Shown here piece by piece: positions 45,943-57,840 of a stretch of 64,000 bases of DNA (position 1 is its first letter; each line of letters begins with the position of its first letter). Below the pieces are notes generated by a model. The model was not told where the DNA came from. It saw nothing but the letters and a program-made list of their open reading frames with translations, and searched no databases. This DNA is from Cephalopachus bancanus. Its lineage: Eukaryota; Chordata; Mammalia; Primates; Tarsiidae. Location: NCBI GenBank assembly GCA_027257055.1, contig JAPVLO010000233.1, positions 1,922,001 to 1,986,000 on the forward strand, read 5' to 3'. The position numbers and the translations under genes were made by a program.

Positions 45943-46225
45943 GCCGGGCTCGGGGGCTCAGCCTGTCATCCCGTGCTTTGAGAGGCCCAGGCGCGTGGAT
46001 TGCCTGAGCCCTTGAGTTCGAGACCTGCCTGGGCAACTTGGCGAGACCTCATCTCTACAATACATCACAAATTAGCCAGGCGTGGTAGCACGTGCCTGTA
46101 GTTCCGGCTGCTTGGAAGCCTGAGGCGAAAGGATCGCTGGAGCCCTGCAGGTCGATACTGGGGTGGCCTTGAGCATGCCGCTGCACTCCAGCCTGGGAGA
46201 CAGAGTGAGACTCCGACTCAAAAAA
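45943..46225 (+). mobile_element. Lineage-specific Alu
   Basis: Young-family Alu with GGCTCAGCCTGTCATCCC and GACTCCGACTCAAAA. Exact 14-bp target duplications AAATGCTCAGCCAG at 45929-45942 and 46226-46239. Confidence 0.97.
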
Positions 46226-46449
46226 AAATGCTCAGCCAGTGCCGATCGGTTGCGTTGTGGTCAGAGCCGTTGTGGGGAAAATCTGGGATCTTGAAGCTCA
46301 GAGACGACTGAGTGATCTCGGAGACAACTGAGCGGATGTCCTCTAGAACCCTGGCTTCACAGTCCCTGGAATGTTCAGCGCGCGCAGGTGTGGCCCGCCC
46401 TTCTGCAGTGAGAGCCAGTACCTCCCTCACATGGAACGATGGTGTGGCT

Positions 46450-46940
46450 GCCTCTTGCCTGCCCCACGTGGTCATCAGAATAAAGGTCCCCCAAAGATGT
46501 CCATGCCCCAAGTCCCAGAACTTGTGAATACCTTACCTAAGCAGCAAAAGGGAATTAGCCGGTAGGATCACATTAAGGATCTTGAGACAGGGGGATTATC
46601 CTGGATGATCTGGGTGGGCCCAATCTAGTCACGTGGGGCCTTAAAATTGGACAACTGTTTCTGGCTATGGTCAAGGCAGGTGTGACTGTGAAAGAGTCGT
46701 CAGAGAGCTGCAGCGCCGCTGGCTTTAAGGATTGCAGAAGAGGGCTGTGAGTCAAGGAATGCGTGTGACCTCTAGAAGGTGGAAAAGGCCAGAAAACGGA
46801 TTCTTCCCTAAAGCTTCCAAAAGAACCATAGCCCTGCTGACATCGTGACCATTGCCCAGAGAGACTCATGTTGAAATCTAAAGCAGTACATGTGTGTTGC
46901 CTTAAGCCATCGCGTGTGTGATCATTTGTGATCACCATGA
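46450..46940 (+). mobile_element. MLT1-type LTR
   Basis: GTCCCCCAAAGATGTCCATG, GGATGATCTGGGTGGGCCC, GGGGCCTTAAAATTGG and a TTGCCTTAAGCCATCG tail give MLT1-like order. Confidence 0.75.
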
Positions 46941-47871
46941 CTCCTGGTGACCCTCTGCGGACTTGGTGCTTCCTGTCCTTACAACTCTGGGCTTTGCAAG
47001 TTCAGAGACCCCATCCCCAAAGAGGGTGCTAGGGACCATCCCAAGGGTCCCACTGAAGTTTCTGGTACAGCTGCCATCAGGGCACTTTGGTCACCTGTGT
47101 CCGTTGGCAAGAAGAAGAATCTTCATCTAGGCAGGAGTGATTGATCCTTATCACCAGGAAAGAGGGGGCTGCTTTTATCCAACCGGCGCAGGCGGGGGTA
47201 TGTGTGGAACCCAGGTGGTCCCATGGGCGTCCCTTGGGACACCCGGGCCACATCCCTGGCCTGAGAAGGACCCTCAGGCGTGAGAGTGTGGATCACACCA
47301 CCAGGAAAGCCACCAGGACCCATCAGGGTAACCGCTGAGGGAGAAATGACTTTAAAATACAGAGTGAGAGAAAAGCAATGAGCCCAGCTGTGGAACTGCA
47401 AGAGCAGTTGCAGTGGAAGAAGTGGTATCTCTCCCCATGACCTCCTCTCCTAGATTCCCTATGAGAAGAAAGGCCCTCAGAAACTATATTCCCCAGGCTG
47501 CTTGGAGAACAGGTCAGGCCAGCACAAGGGGTGGACTGTGGCGGACATTCAGCTCCCCTCTTGGGAGAATCCGCTGCAGGGAGCGGGAAACCAGCAGCCT
47601 CCAAACCCTCCATGACCTTGACTCCAAGGCTCCTGTTCCCCCAGGAAGCTTCTAGCCAATGGCAAGACAGTAAAGCCAGAGCTGGCCTTGCTGCATCATG
47701 GGACCCCTCCGACTGGCTTCCTTTGCTCGAGGGTCCCCCAGAAGCCTGGTGGACACGCAGCTCTGACAGCCAGCCCTGCCTCCCTCCCTCCCTCCTTCCC
47801 CGCTGCCTCCTGAAGGCTCTGCCCTCCTCCACCTCCCCCTGTCCCCTTCACATTCCACACCAATCCCCCAT

Positions 47872-47872
<1 letters not shown>
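46941..47872. other. Unique sequence
   Basis: No firm repeat or gene, apart from the weak similarity noted for 45120-45260. Confidence 0.35.

Positions 47873-47919
<47 letters not shown>
47873..47919 (+). repeat. (CA)n microsatellite
   Basis: About 23 CA units. Confidence 0.97.
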
Positions 47920-47921
<2 letters not shown>

Positions 47922-48514
47922 CTTGCATGTCTCACCCCATCCTGGCATGTGCCTCCCAGGAGGCCTGAACGGACCAAGGGAGAAGCCAGCCTTCCCCTGC
48001 AGTTTTTCCACAGGGAGCCCTACCGGGCAGCAGCCAGTCCCAGGACGGGGACAGAGGCCTGTGATGAAGAGAGACCCTCCCAGAAGCCAGAGGTCTCTCC
48101 ATGTTGTCCCTGATTCTAAGGCACAGAGGAAACGTGTATGATGGCTGCCTGGAGGCAGGTCTGGGAGGTTGGCCCAGGAGGAGATGCCGGGGTGAGGCCG
48201 GGACTACATTCCCCAAGCCTGCTTCCTTCCACTGGTCCTGAGCCTTCTGTAGAGGCTCGTTTGACATCTTGGCCTGGTCTCTGCTCTGCTGAAGGGTGGC
48301 AATGCCCTCTCCTGCCCCCAGCAGAGCAGTGTTTTCCCTCCCCCAGCCAGAGCAGGGACAGCTGTGCTATGGGACAGAGTTCACGCATAGTCGGTGGGAA
48401 TGGATCAGAGATGGGGAGAGCAAGAGGAAATGTTGGAACCAATGAGGCAATGACTGTCAGAGCAGAGTCCCATGTCCCCACCACCTCGAGTCCTTCCGTG
48501 AATGGCTTTGTTTT
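47920..48514. other. Unique sequence
   Basis: Nothing recognised. Confidence 0.35.
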
Positions 48515-48690
48515 TTCACACAGCAAACACTAAATAAAAGCTAGGCACCCTGACCTGCACGTTGTACTAGTTGTCAAGAATAAGGATAAATCAGACTCAG
48601 CCTCCATCCTGAGGGAGTCCATGGTCTGGTGGGTCAGTGACTCCAAGGCAAGTACAAAGTGTCCAGGTGAGCACAGGGAAGGGCGGCCCT
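48515..48690 (-). mobile_element. L2 fragment (antisense)
   Basis: The order of CTAGGCACCCTGACCTGC, GAATAAGGATAAATCAGAC, TGAGGGAGTCCATGGTCTGG matches the reverse L2 3' region. Confidence 0.65.
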
Positions 48691-48711
48691 TCCACAGAAA
48701 AGGGAGGGGAG

Positions 48712-49008
48712 ATCAGGCGTAGTGGTTCACACCTGTAATCCCAACACCTGGGGAGGCCAAAGCAGAAAGATCGCTTGAGCTCAGGAGTTCAACACCAGCC
48801 TAGGCAATATAGTGAGACCTCATCTCTACAAAAAAGTCAAAAAATTAGCCAGGTGTGATGGTGCATGCTTATAATCCCAGCTACTTGGGAGGCTGAGGGG
48901 GAAAGATTACCTGAGCCCAGGAAATCCAGGCTGTGGTGAGCTATGATTGTGCTACTGTACTCCAGCCTGGGCAACAAAGTGAGACTCTAACTCAACAAAA
49001 AAAAAAGG
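48712..49008 (+). mobile_element. AluJ-like element
   Basis: Two arms with GGTTCACACCTGTAATCCCA and ATGATTGTGCTACTGTACTC. Ends GACTCTAACTCAACAAAA, partly resembling the young family. Confidence 0.9.
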
Positions 49009-49544
49009 AAGAAAGGAAAGGTGAGGGGATGTCCCAGCTTGGGCAATCAGTGGGCACTGCCCGGGTAAAGACAGAGTAGAAGTCCATTGGCATACACCAT
49101 GCCTGCCCCTACCTCTGACTCCCTGCAATCCCAGGGCCGCCCTTTGCACGGAGCTGCCCTCTGGCCCTTGCAAGTGAATCGCCAGCTGCCTTTAACACTG
49201 CCCCCCCAGAGCAGCCTGTTGGCAGCAACTTTGCAAGTAGACTTGCTTTCAGGCGGGGGAACTAACAGGTTGTTCCCAGACAAGTTATATTGATCACATC
49301 AAACTGGCAATTCTAACACGACTCCCACTGAGGTGTTGACTGGTGGAGTCTCAGCTCTTAGAGTTCTCAGAAGGTCTACACCCCATGAGCAAGGTTACCG
49401 CCTGGAGGGACAACGTTAAGGGTCACAAAGCAATGCCGAGCTCTTTGATGCAACATGAGGACACTAGGCAGAGTTCCCAGAACCTGGGGAGACAGCTTGC
49501 TGCCTGGAAACAAGCTACAAAAATAGGTGAATAAACAGAGGGTA
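49009..49544. other. Unique sequence
   Basis: Nothing recognised. Confidence 0.35.
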
Positions 49545-49829
49545 GATAACAGACAGACAGATGAGAGAGAAAGAGAGAGATGACAGATAGATTAAACATA
49601 GGTAGATGATGATGTAGCTGATAAGAAATAGACAAGATACAGATGATGACGATATATACATAGACAGATAGATAGTCTAGATATAGAAAGATGGTAGATG
49701 ATGCGCTGGTGATAGATAAGAGAGAGATAAGATATAGGTGAGGGTGATGATGATAATAGATAATAGATAATGATAGATAGATACTCATAGGTAGTTTAGA
49801 TGGAGATAGATGATAGATGATGTTGATGA

Positions 49830-49874
<45 letters not shown>

Positions 49875-49875
49875 A
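49545..49875 (+). repeat. Complex GATA/GATG/GA microsatellite
   Basis: Interrupted GATA, GATG and AGAC tetranucleotide runs (for example near 49660-49672 and 49775-49785) end in a (GA)n run at about 49831-49870. The minus strand yields a Ser-Leu run. Confidence 0.93.
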
Positions 49876-51839
49876 TAGATGATGAAGGAGAGAAAGAGAT
49901 TGACAATGAAAGTCCATTTGAGAGTCCATAGCCCAAGATTTTTGAGATCTCTTAGAATGACCCAGTTTCTCAAACAAAAGTCTCAGCGCAGACTGCCATG
50001 TTATTTTTCTGATTTGTTTCACCTTCGGGTCTTAAAAAGGTATAATAAAATCTTATTCAGTTTGTCATGTAATAGTCGCTCTTCCTGGAATTTTTAATGA
50101 CATCAAATCAGGAAATCTCAGGCGTACATGTGGTCAGAAATCCATGCTGCTGGACTTGATCCAGAGACAGGTCTGACTTTTTCCTTGGTACCATGCAGAG
50201 GCGCCTCTATTCAAGGAAACCAGAAAATAGATATATTCAAATATGTATTGCTCAGGGTAGTGGAAAACAAGTCATTTCCCTGTGTCTCCCCTCCCTAGCT
50301 CACCCTATGTCATGGGATAGGCCATCTGTTGACACTGATTCCATTTCACTGATGCCTCAAGATAATTACCAAAACTTCACCAAGACACTCTTTGCTAGGA
50401 AAAATGACTTGGACCCCTGAAGATGATGACTTAGACGAAGCACTGGGAGTTCCATTAGGTGGATTCCATGCCAAGGACTCCGGGGACCGCATTAGAGTAA
50501 GTGACTCTCAATGCAGGGAAACTAACGTGAAACAAATTGGGGGTGTCATTCTGATTGCAATTTAGCTACAAAGCTTGCCTTCCTGTGTCCCCCTTTACTC
50601 GGGGACAGTGACAGAGCCAAAGCAACTATCTGATCCTTTAAATGAATACCCTGGTTGTCTTCTCAGGTAAATGGAAAACTACGCCAACCTAGGGCTGTCT
50701 CAGGAGCTGTCCACCTTTCCAATGTATCATTTTGGGGGATTAATTTTGCTCCTTCTGTTTACTCATTGGTGTCTCGCCCCCTTTCTCTCTTTCTCTGATG
50801 TTCATTTCTGCTTAAAAAGACATGGGACTTCAGATCAAGTGCCTGCCACAATGTTTGTAAAATCCTGTTCCCCAAGTGACACTAATAGTATGTGGAACTT
50901 CTCTGGCCCTAATTACTTGGCAGTAGGAATCTCCGCAGACTGCTTCTCCGGGCAATCAGTTCATTCGGTAATTACCGCAAGCCAGAGCTGAAGCCGTCGT
51001 GTGCTGAGGAAAGGGTGGCATTGGGTTACTGAAATGCCTACACTGACAGAAAGACAACACTTGCTGATGAAACACAGGGGAGGAAGGATGGACAGGTGCA
51101 CAGTGTGCTTCAAAAACCAAAGTCACTGTGAAGAGAAAAAGAGGAGTTGTTTCTGCAAAACCAATGCTAGCATTCCTTCAGACCAAATTGCCAAGGCCTG
51201 GGTGACTTCAGATCAACTTGCCTAGCATGAGGTCTTGACATCTTGACTCTAGAATTCTGTCATGAAAGGAGAAGACATCAAAGGTGACACCCAGGGCCAG
51301 CGGGCAAAACTTGCCTGTCTAGTTCATGCTGCCCAAGAGCTAAACTTTTAACGTGAAATAACTTCAAAAATCATAGAAGCAACAATGCCCAGTCACAGAG
51401 GTTTCTATCGCTCTAAAAATATAGTGAGGGCGATTCTGGAAGGGAAGAACACCAGTACTGGTTGTGGTTCTGTTTAGTACATCGGACCATGTGGAACCAC
51501 AACCTTGCAAAACCCAATTACAGACCCTCAATGGTCATCCTAAGTCTTCCGAGTCATGATTATGATGGAACACTCTCTCTTGTTTTTCAAAATTTCCAGA
51601 CCAGGAAGAGCAATTCCATTATCAAAAGCTTCTGAGTCACCCACCTTTTCGAGTTCACACTTAGGGCCTCCCTAAAGGACATTTCTTGCTGTATCCCAAG
51701 CATCTAGGGCAGTGCCCAGCACACAGGAGGCCCTCGGTACCCATCTGCTGAATACTGATGGAATGGAATAGAATGGAGCATGTCGTGAGGTCATTTGTGT
51801 TCAGGCTGTGACTTTCTGACTGCATGTTCCAATAGCCAT
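49876..51839. other. Unique sequence, about 2 kb
   Basis: No repeat or gene is recognised. It contains an imperfect hairpin with paired TGTGGTT/AACCACA words at 51460-51504 (see findings). Confidence 0.4.
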
Positions 51840-52055
51840 TCCATCAACAAATTCATTAATTCAATGAAGAATCTTGGAGAGCCAATTTCATGCCAGCCAG
51901 GGCTTCTGGGACTACCATGGTGAGCCAGGCAACCAGCCTTGTTAAAGGCATTGGGAGACAACCACCATCTTCACCCTCGAGCTGCTTATAATAGGGTGAG
52001 GGAACAGAACAGATCGGAAGCAATTAGAAAACAATTAAGTGTTAAATTATATGCC
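51840..52055 (-). mobile_element. L2 fragment (antisense)
   Basis: Reverse L2 words: TTCATTAATTCAATGAAG, CATGCCAGCCAGGGCTTC, ACCCTCGAGCTGCTTATAA. Diverged. Confidence 0.55.
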
Positions 52056-52295
52056 TCTGACTAGCCCAGGGGATTCTCAGAGGGAGAAAAAAGCTACTGT
52101 CGTCATTGCTGTTTTCATGGAAGAGCTGATCCTTGGATTTGGGGAAGCAGATCAGATTAACTACTTCTCAGTTTCTGCAGAGAAAGAGCTACCAAGGACT
52201 GAACTCTGACCTATTTTTATCTTATCCAAATTCCTAACTAAAAAGCTTGGGGAGTCAGGCTTGATAAGGACTTATCAGATGGGGTTTTATTACCC

Positions 52296-52990
52296 TGTAT
52301 GCTGAAGTTTGGTTTCCAACCTGACTCTGGCACTATATTATACAGATAAAGAAGGAAATCAAAATATTTCATGACCCTGCAAACCTGTGTCTGGGGGGAC
52401 TCCCAAACTCTGTAAGACTCTCTGAAGTCTGTCTATCCTTTTCTCTTTCCTTCTTTCTTTTTCAGCGACAAGGTCTCATCAAGTTGCCTAGGCTGATCTC
52501 GAACCCCTGGGCTCAGGCAATCCTCTCTCCTTGGCCTCCCAAAGTGCTGGGATTACAGGCTTGAGTCACCATGCCCGGTCTATCTGTCCTCTGTGAGATA
52601 TAGGACTTCATCTACATTTCGAGAAACTTAGAGCCTTTCCACTCTCTTATCTCAATAAGACATCTCCTCTACTGATTTCCAGAATTTCTTAAAAACAGCA
52701 AATTGCCAGTCAGGAAATCTTTAATCCACCTATAACCCATAAACCCCCTGTTTGGAAATGCCCTCCCTTCCTGGGCCGAACCAGTGAAAATCTCACATAT
52801 ATGGATGTAAATTTTTTTTTAACTCTCACCTCCCTAAAAATGTATAAACCAAATGGCAATTCCACCATCCCTGACACATGCTCTCAAGACTTCTTGGGGC
52901 TGCCTCTTGGGCCGGATCACTCACATTTGGCTCAGAATAAACCTCTTCAAGCATATTTGGCTGAACCTGGAATTTTTTCATCTTCACTCT
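52296..52990 (+). mobile_element. Endogenous retroviral LTR, family X copy 1
   Basis: Shares ordered blocks with 57221-57770: TTTCCAACCTG, AAGGAAATCAAAATATTTCA, GACATCTCCTCTACTGATTT, TTGGCTCAGAATAAACCTC. AATAAA at about 52938 is the probable polyadenylation signal. An Alu fragment (52464-52581) interrupts it. Confidence 0.75.
52464..52581 (-). mobile_element. Alu left-arm fragment (reverse) in LTR
   Basis: Complement of the Alu left arm: CTCCCAAAGTGCTGGGATTA, GAGTCACCATGCCCGG. AluJ-like. Confidence 0.85.
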
Positions 52991-53084
52991 CCAGAACCAC
53001 TCAAGGAAAATAGAAGCCTTAAATGGGCAGTTACACCCAGGACCAGAATTTCTCCCAAGGAAAGAACAGTAGATACAGGATAGA

Positions 53085-53145
53085 ATCCAGGAATCTGTAT
53101 GTTTTTAAAGCTCCCCCGGGTGATTCTATTAATCAGCTTGACCTG
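53085..53145 (+). mobile_element. MER5/MER20-type hAT fragment
   Basis: GGAATCTGTATGTTTTTAAA followed by GCTCCCCCGGGTGATTCTA is the hAT MER core wording. Only a short piece remains. Confidence 0.5.
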
Positions 53146-54623
53146 GGAGCGACGCTCTTCGATTTATTTCAGAACATTCCCTTTCTGAGGTTACGATAAA
53201 AGTATGGGCATATGGTAACCAAGGATGTAAGTAGGACTTGTGTCTATAAATCCCTGAAACAGACAACTGGGAGAATTTATAGGGGAAAGAAATCAATCTA
53301 ACACACTCTCCTTCCTTGACCTGCTAAGTGAGTCAAAATGGACAACATTGGGCCAAAATGAATTAAAGTTTTTCTTTATGGCCTGGACACAGCCAGATGA
53401 ATGAAAATAAGTGGAGGGATTTTCTTGCTATTTAAAATGTTAGACAGACAAAACTGGTGGTGAACTGGAGCTAAGCTGAACCAATGCGTTACCTTTTCTT
53501 ATTTAGCTGTGTCGGTTTGTATCTCCAATTCAGGAGGGAAAAATGCCCATTTGTGTTTAAGATGTTCTAAGCATAAAAATCAGGAACAGATATTTCTCCA
53601 GTCACATGAGACTACTCAGAAAAGGATGTACCACTCCTCAGCATTAAGAGGGCTGAGGGGAGGATTATGAACCCGTGCGTGCCATGTCCTATTTCTAAGT
53701 CTCCTGCAGGTTTTAACACGCGGTGCTCATGAATGTTTCAAGATGTTTCCCTTCTCTTAGAGTTACCTAGCAAATCTCTGGTTCCACTTTTTTCTACATA
53801 GCTCATGTATACTCTGTGCAGGGGACTGGTCTGCATTCGTTTCCCCTTTGTCTAGGTGTTCAATTCCTATTACTGTCAAAGGAAGTTATTTGCTCACATT
53901 GAAGGCTTAAACTACAGCTATGAATTCATCCTTGGCCAACACGCATAAACACACACCACTGTTTACTCCAGGACACCAGGGCTCAATTTCTTTGTGATAT
54001 TCCTAAAAATCTACTGAATTTCCCCTGAGGTGATCACGGTATGTGGAAATTAACCAGTTTTGTTTTGTTTTTCCCTCCTAGTCTAGTGTAGTAGTGGTTT
54101 CAGAGGTCCTAATGGCTCCGCGGATGTACTTATTCTCCGTGGGCATAACTGAAGACCTAGTTTATTATTTGTTCAGGATTAGTTCTGAATCGCCGGGAGC
54201 AAATCTCGATGTATTCATCATTTACTGCTTAACACAGGCTGTCATTCGATGGCACCTAATTCCCTCCTGAAATGTGTGTCGAAATTGTTTTAACAAATAA
54301 CCAGCCCTATAATTACCAAGGCGTTCCGGTTACACGAAGCAGAGGAGACATGTCAAGCACACACACCAAAAAGCTCAGTCATAAATGTTCCACATCATGC
54401 TCGCCATGATGTCATTTGCAGTTTCACCATCCACTGTGATGACAGCTTTAGAATTCAAGATTTACTCTCGTGAAAACTGATAAGTATAAAAGGTAAGCCT
54501 CAAACACCAGGGCCAATTACAACTGCAGTCCTGTGACATTCGTCATAATCCATAGGAAAAGAAACACTGAACTAATCACAGACCTGGTGGGCTGTTCCTC
54601 CAGACCCTACCTCTCTACAGCAT
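53146..54623. promoter_or_regulatory. Long repeat-free tract; candidate conserved non-coding region
   Basis: About 1.5 kb without recognisable repeats. 54060-54420 is dense in AT-rich homeodomain-like words (TTTATTATTTGTTC, CTATAATTACC, TTTACTGCTTAAC). Function is inferred only. Confidence 0.3.
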
Positions 54624-54739
54624 GTGTCCCCGAAGATTTGGGTCAGGTGTTCTTCTGTGAGAATTGTCACAGAAGAAATAAATAAATACTCAAATATACG
54701 TCAAATAAATACTCTTCCTCCCCGGCAAGAGCTGCCTAT

Positions 54740-55560
54740 TTTAGGTTATCCTGATATGTTGGTGGAGACATCAAAGGTTCTATCTGTAGGAGATTCCCGT
54801 TCGTTCATTCCCTTATCAAGTATGAGAGAACACCACGTCGTGACAGCCACCACAGATGTGGCTGAGGGTGCCACCATGGCAAAACCAGACACAGTCCCTA
54901 GCCACGTGAAGGCCCTGTTAGTGCGGGAGACACAAGAAGACAGTAATGACACCAGTGAACGGGTCACCCCAAGCTGGGCAGAGGCTCAGCACAGAAGGAA
55001 CAGTCTCTCCCTCTCTCCCCCACCCCCTGCCCAAGAGCAAATCACCCGACTTGTGGCCTGGACAGGGAAGGGTCAGGGAAGGCATGGCTGGGATAGGGAA
55101 ATGCATGAGGTCAGGGGCCCCACAGAGATGGGCAGGAGCCAAGCGCTGGTGGGTGCGGACACGCTGAACACCAGGAGCTGGGAAGTGCAGAAAAGACCCA
55201 ACATGGTAGAGCCTTGAAAGCCCCCTTCAAAGACACCATTTTATCTTTGAAAAAGACTGAGGCTCACACCTATAATCCCAGCACTTTGGGAGGCCAAGGC
55301 AAGAGGATCCCCTGAGTCCAGGAGTTCAAGGTCAGCCTGGGCAACACAACAAAACCACATCTCTACAAAAAATCAAAAATCAAAAAATGAGCAGGGTGTG
55401 GTTGTGCACACCCACACTCCCAGCTACTTGGGAGGCTGAGGCCGAAGGATCTCCTGAGACCAGAAGGCTGAGGCTGCAAAAACCATTGTGATCTTGCCAC
55501 TGTACTCCAGCCTGGGTGACAGAATGAGACTCCAACTCAAAAAAAAAAAAAAGACTGAGA
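54740..55560 (-). mobile_element. L2 fragment (antisense) with Alu
   Basis: CAGACACAGTCCCTAGCC and the ordered text after 54900 fit a reverse L2. The L2 continues after the Alu as CTCAAAGGATTTAAGACAG. The 197-codon plus-strand frame (54624-55217) overlaps this repeat and is not called. Confidence 0.5.
55262..55547 (+). mobile_element. AluJ-like element, 5'-truncated
   Basis: Lacks the first about 15-20 bp. Target duplications AAAAAGACTGAG at 55250-55261 and 55548-55559. Confidence 0.93.
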
Positions 55561-55755
55561 CCCACTCAAAGGATTTAAGACAGAGTCACACAATCAGATT
55601 TACACATAGAAAAAATGTTTAGGTGGTGAAAGGGCATAATATGGATTTAAAATAGCCAATGAACAGCCATTTTAACATTGCCTAAATCTCATGTTTTTCT
55701 GGTCGTTCACTTAACTTACCCTCTAATCACTGGTCAAGGACAGAACCGGTTTCTT

Positions 55756-56041
55756 TGTTTGTTTTGAGTTGGAGTCTCACTCTGTCGCCCAGACTGGAGT
55801 GCAGTGGCCGCTCCTGGCCACTGCAGCCTTGACCTGCTGGGCTCCGGCGATCTTTCCGCCTCAGTCTTCCGAGTAGCTGGAATTACAGGCGCGTGCTACC
55901 ACACCCGGCTAATTTTTTTATTTTATTGTAGAGATGAGGTCTTGCCTGACCAGGCGGGTCTCGAACCTGCGGGCTCAGGCAATCCACTCACCTCAGCCTC
56001 CCAAAGGCGCGGGATTACAGGCTGAGCCACCGAGCCCGGCT
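55756..56041 (-). mobile_element. Lineage-specific Alu (reverse)
   Basis: Complement of the young family (GGCTGAGCCACCGAGCCCGG at the right end). Exact 15-bp target duplications CAGAACCGGTTTCTT at 55741-55755 and 56042-56056. Confidence 0.97.
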
Positions 56042-56056
56042 CAGAACCGGTTTCTT

Positions 56057-56630
56057 AGAGGTAGCTATTGATAATTGTTTTCAACCCTCCTCCCCAGCTT
56101 GTTTTGTACTAATTAGCTTTTCTATTTCAAGTATTTCCCATAAGACCCAAATTAACCTAATCAGCTGTTTGTGACCTTCATGACACAGACAGACCCTGCC
56201 ACCATGGCAGCAATCATGTGACTAACCCACCCACCTGCCTGCTGTCCATCAGCTGACGTGTTTACCTGTTCCTTCATAATGACGTGGAACAGACGACCAC
56301 CCAAACACCTTAATGACCTTACCCCATCAAAGGGAAGGATTAAGAGCATTTGACCTCAAGTAGCCAGCCGCCATTGCCTTACTAGACTCTGGCATGGCCA
56401 TGTGCTCTTTGAGCTATGGCTGTCGCTGTGTTTCCTGGCTTTGGCCCCATCCCCTACCTTGGGAAGATGAATCTTCTCTCTCTCATTTACTTTTTAGATA
56501 AACTCTATTTTCCAGTGTAACTTCTGTGCACTTCTTTGAAACTTCCATTGGGCATCAGACATCAGACGCTCACGCCCCCTGTGGGCCTGGCCTAACCCTC
56601 TCGAGACCCCGCTGGGAGAGTGCCCTAACA
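56057..56630 (+). mobile_element. Possible endogenous retroviral LTR
   Basis: Ends GAGTGCCCTAACA with an upstream TAGATAAACTCTATT polyadenylation-like region, but no start or target duplication could be fixed. Confidence 0.3.
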
Positions 56631-57220
56631 GGTGGCAATGTGGAAAAAAGATTAAAGAGTGGGAGATGCTGAAGAAGACCAGTTAGGAAGCTGGCTTGAG
56701 CCAGAGTAGCTGGCGTCTGAGACCCAGAAAGCGGACAGAGGGGCGCCGGAAATAAGAACAACAGAGGGGCTTCTTCAACAGGTGCGGGGAGTGAAGGGAT
56801 ATCTGGGAGTGAAGACATGCCCATGAGAATGCCAACATTTTTGATCTGCATGACTTGATGAACACTAGGCTTGATGAACACTACCCGGGGGCGATGCTGA
56901 GCTGCCTTTGGAGATGTGGGCTGGCAGTACCAACGCAGAACTTACCACCTTCTAGACAGTCGTGAGTGAACGAGCCAAGGGAGAGAACAGAATGAACCTC
57001 TGGTTCCTGGAAAATGATTCTGGAACGCAGAGCTCATATGAGTCATGGAGCTTCAAATCAAGCGGCTGTATTTCAGACCCAAACTCACTGTCCTGTGCAA
57101 CCCATGGGTGACCACAACAGCTCAATGAAAGAGTCGTTTTTGATGATTAAACTGATTGTTTCTCTTTACCCTGCAAAATTCCTACAGGGCCTGGCTTTAA
57201 AAAAAAAATTAACTCTTTAA
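56631..57220. other. Unique sequence
   Basis: Nothing recognised. Confidence 0.35.
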
Positions 57221-57770
57221 TGTGGTTTACTTTCCAACCTGTCTTTGGCATGACATCACATAACAGATAGAGAAGGAAAATCAAAGTATTTTATGACCCT
57301 GTAAAGCTATCTTTTGGGGACTCCAGGCACTTTTTAAAACATTTACCTCTTCTCTCTGAAGTCTGTCACCTACACAACTTCATCTACACATCAAGAAACT
57401 TGGAGGTTTTTTTTACCCCCGTTGCAACAGGGCATCTCCTCTACAGATTTCCAAATTCCTTAGACAGGAGCTACAAATTGGCAGTCAGAAAAATTTTTGA
57501 ATCCATTTACAATCTGCAAGCCCCCACTTGGAAATGTCACACCATTCCAGACTGAACCGATGTCCATTTCACATGTATGGATTTATGGTTTCCTGTAACT
57601 TGTGTCCTCCTAAAATGTCTATAACCAAGCTGTGATTCAACCACGGTGGGCACGCATTCTCAGGACCTCCTGGGGATGGGTGCCATGGGCCTAACGTCAC
57701 TGACACTTGGCTCAGAATAAATCATCCTAAATATTTTACAGTTTGGCATCTTTTGCCAACATTCTGCCTA
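57221..57770 (+). mobile_element. Endogenous retroviral LTR, family X copy 2
   Basis: Co-linear with 52296-52990 (see that entry). It has AATAAA in GGCTCAGAATAAATCATCC near 57715. It is clearly diverged from copy 1. Confidence 0.72.
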
Positions 57771-57840
57771 TGAGAAACCTTAAGAAAAAGATTTCATTAG
57801 GGCAGACCACCAAATAACACAGGATTCCAGTAGTTAGAAA

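Noticed and set aside
45120..47600. A named repeat shared by 45120-45260 and 47530-47600
   Set aside because: Similarity is short and diverged; not enough to assign a family.
49423..50022. Minus-strand frame with a long Ser-Leu run
   Set aside because: It is the complement of the GA/GATA microsatellite.
54624..55217. 197-codon plus-strand frame as a gene
   Set aside because: Most of it lies in a probable reverse L2 fragment.
52296..57770. A complete provirus bounded by the two same-direction LTRs
   Set aside because: The intervening DNA has unique sequence, L2 and Alus and no retroviral genes that I can see.
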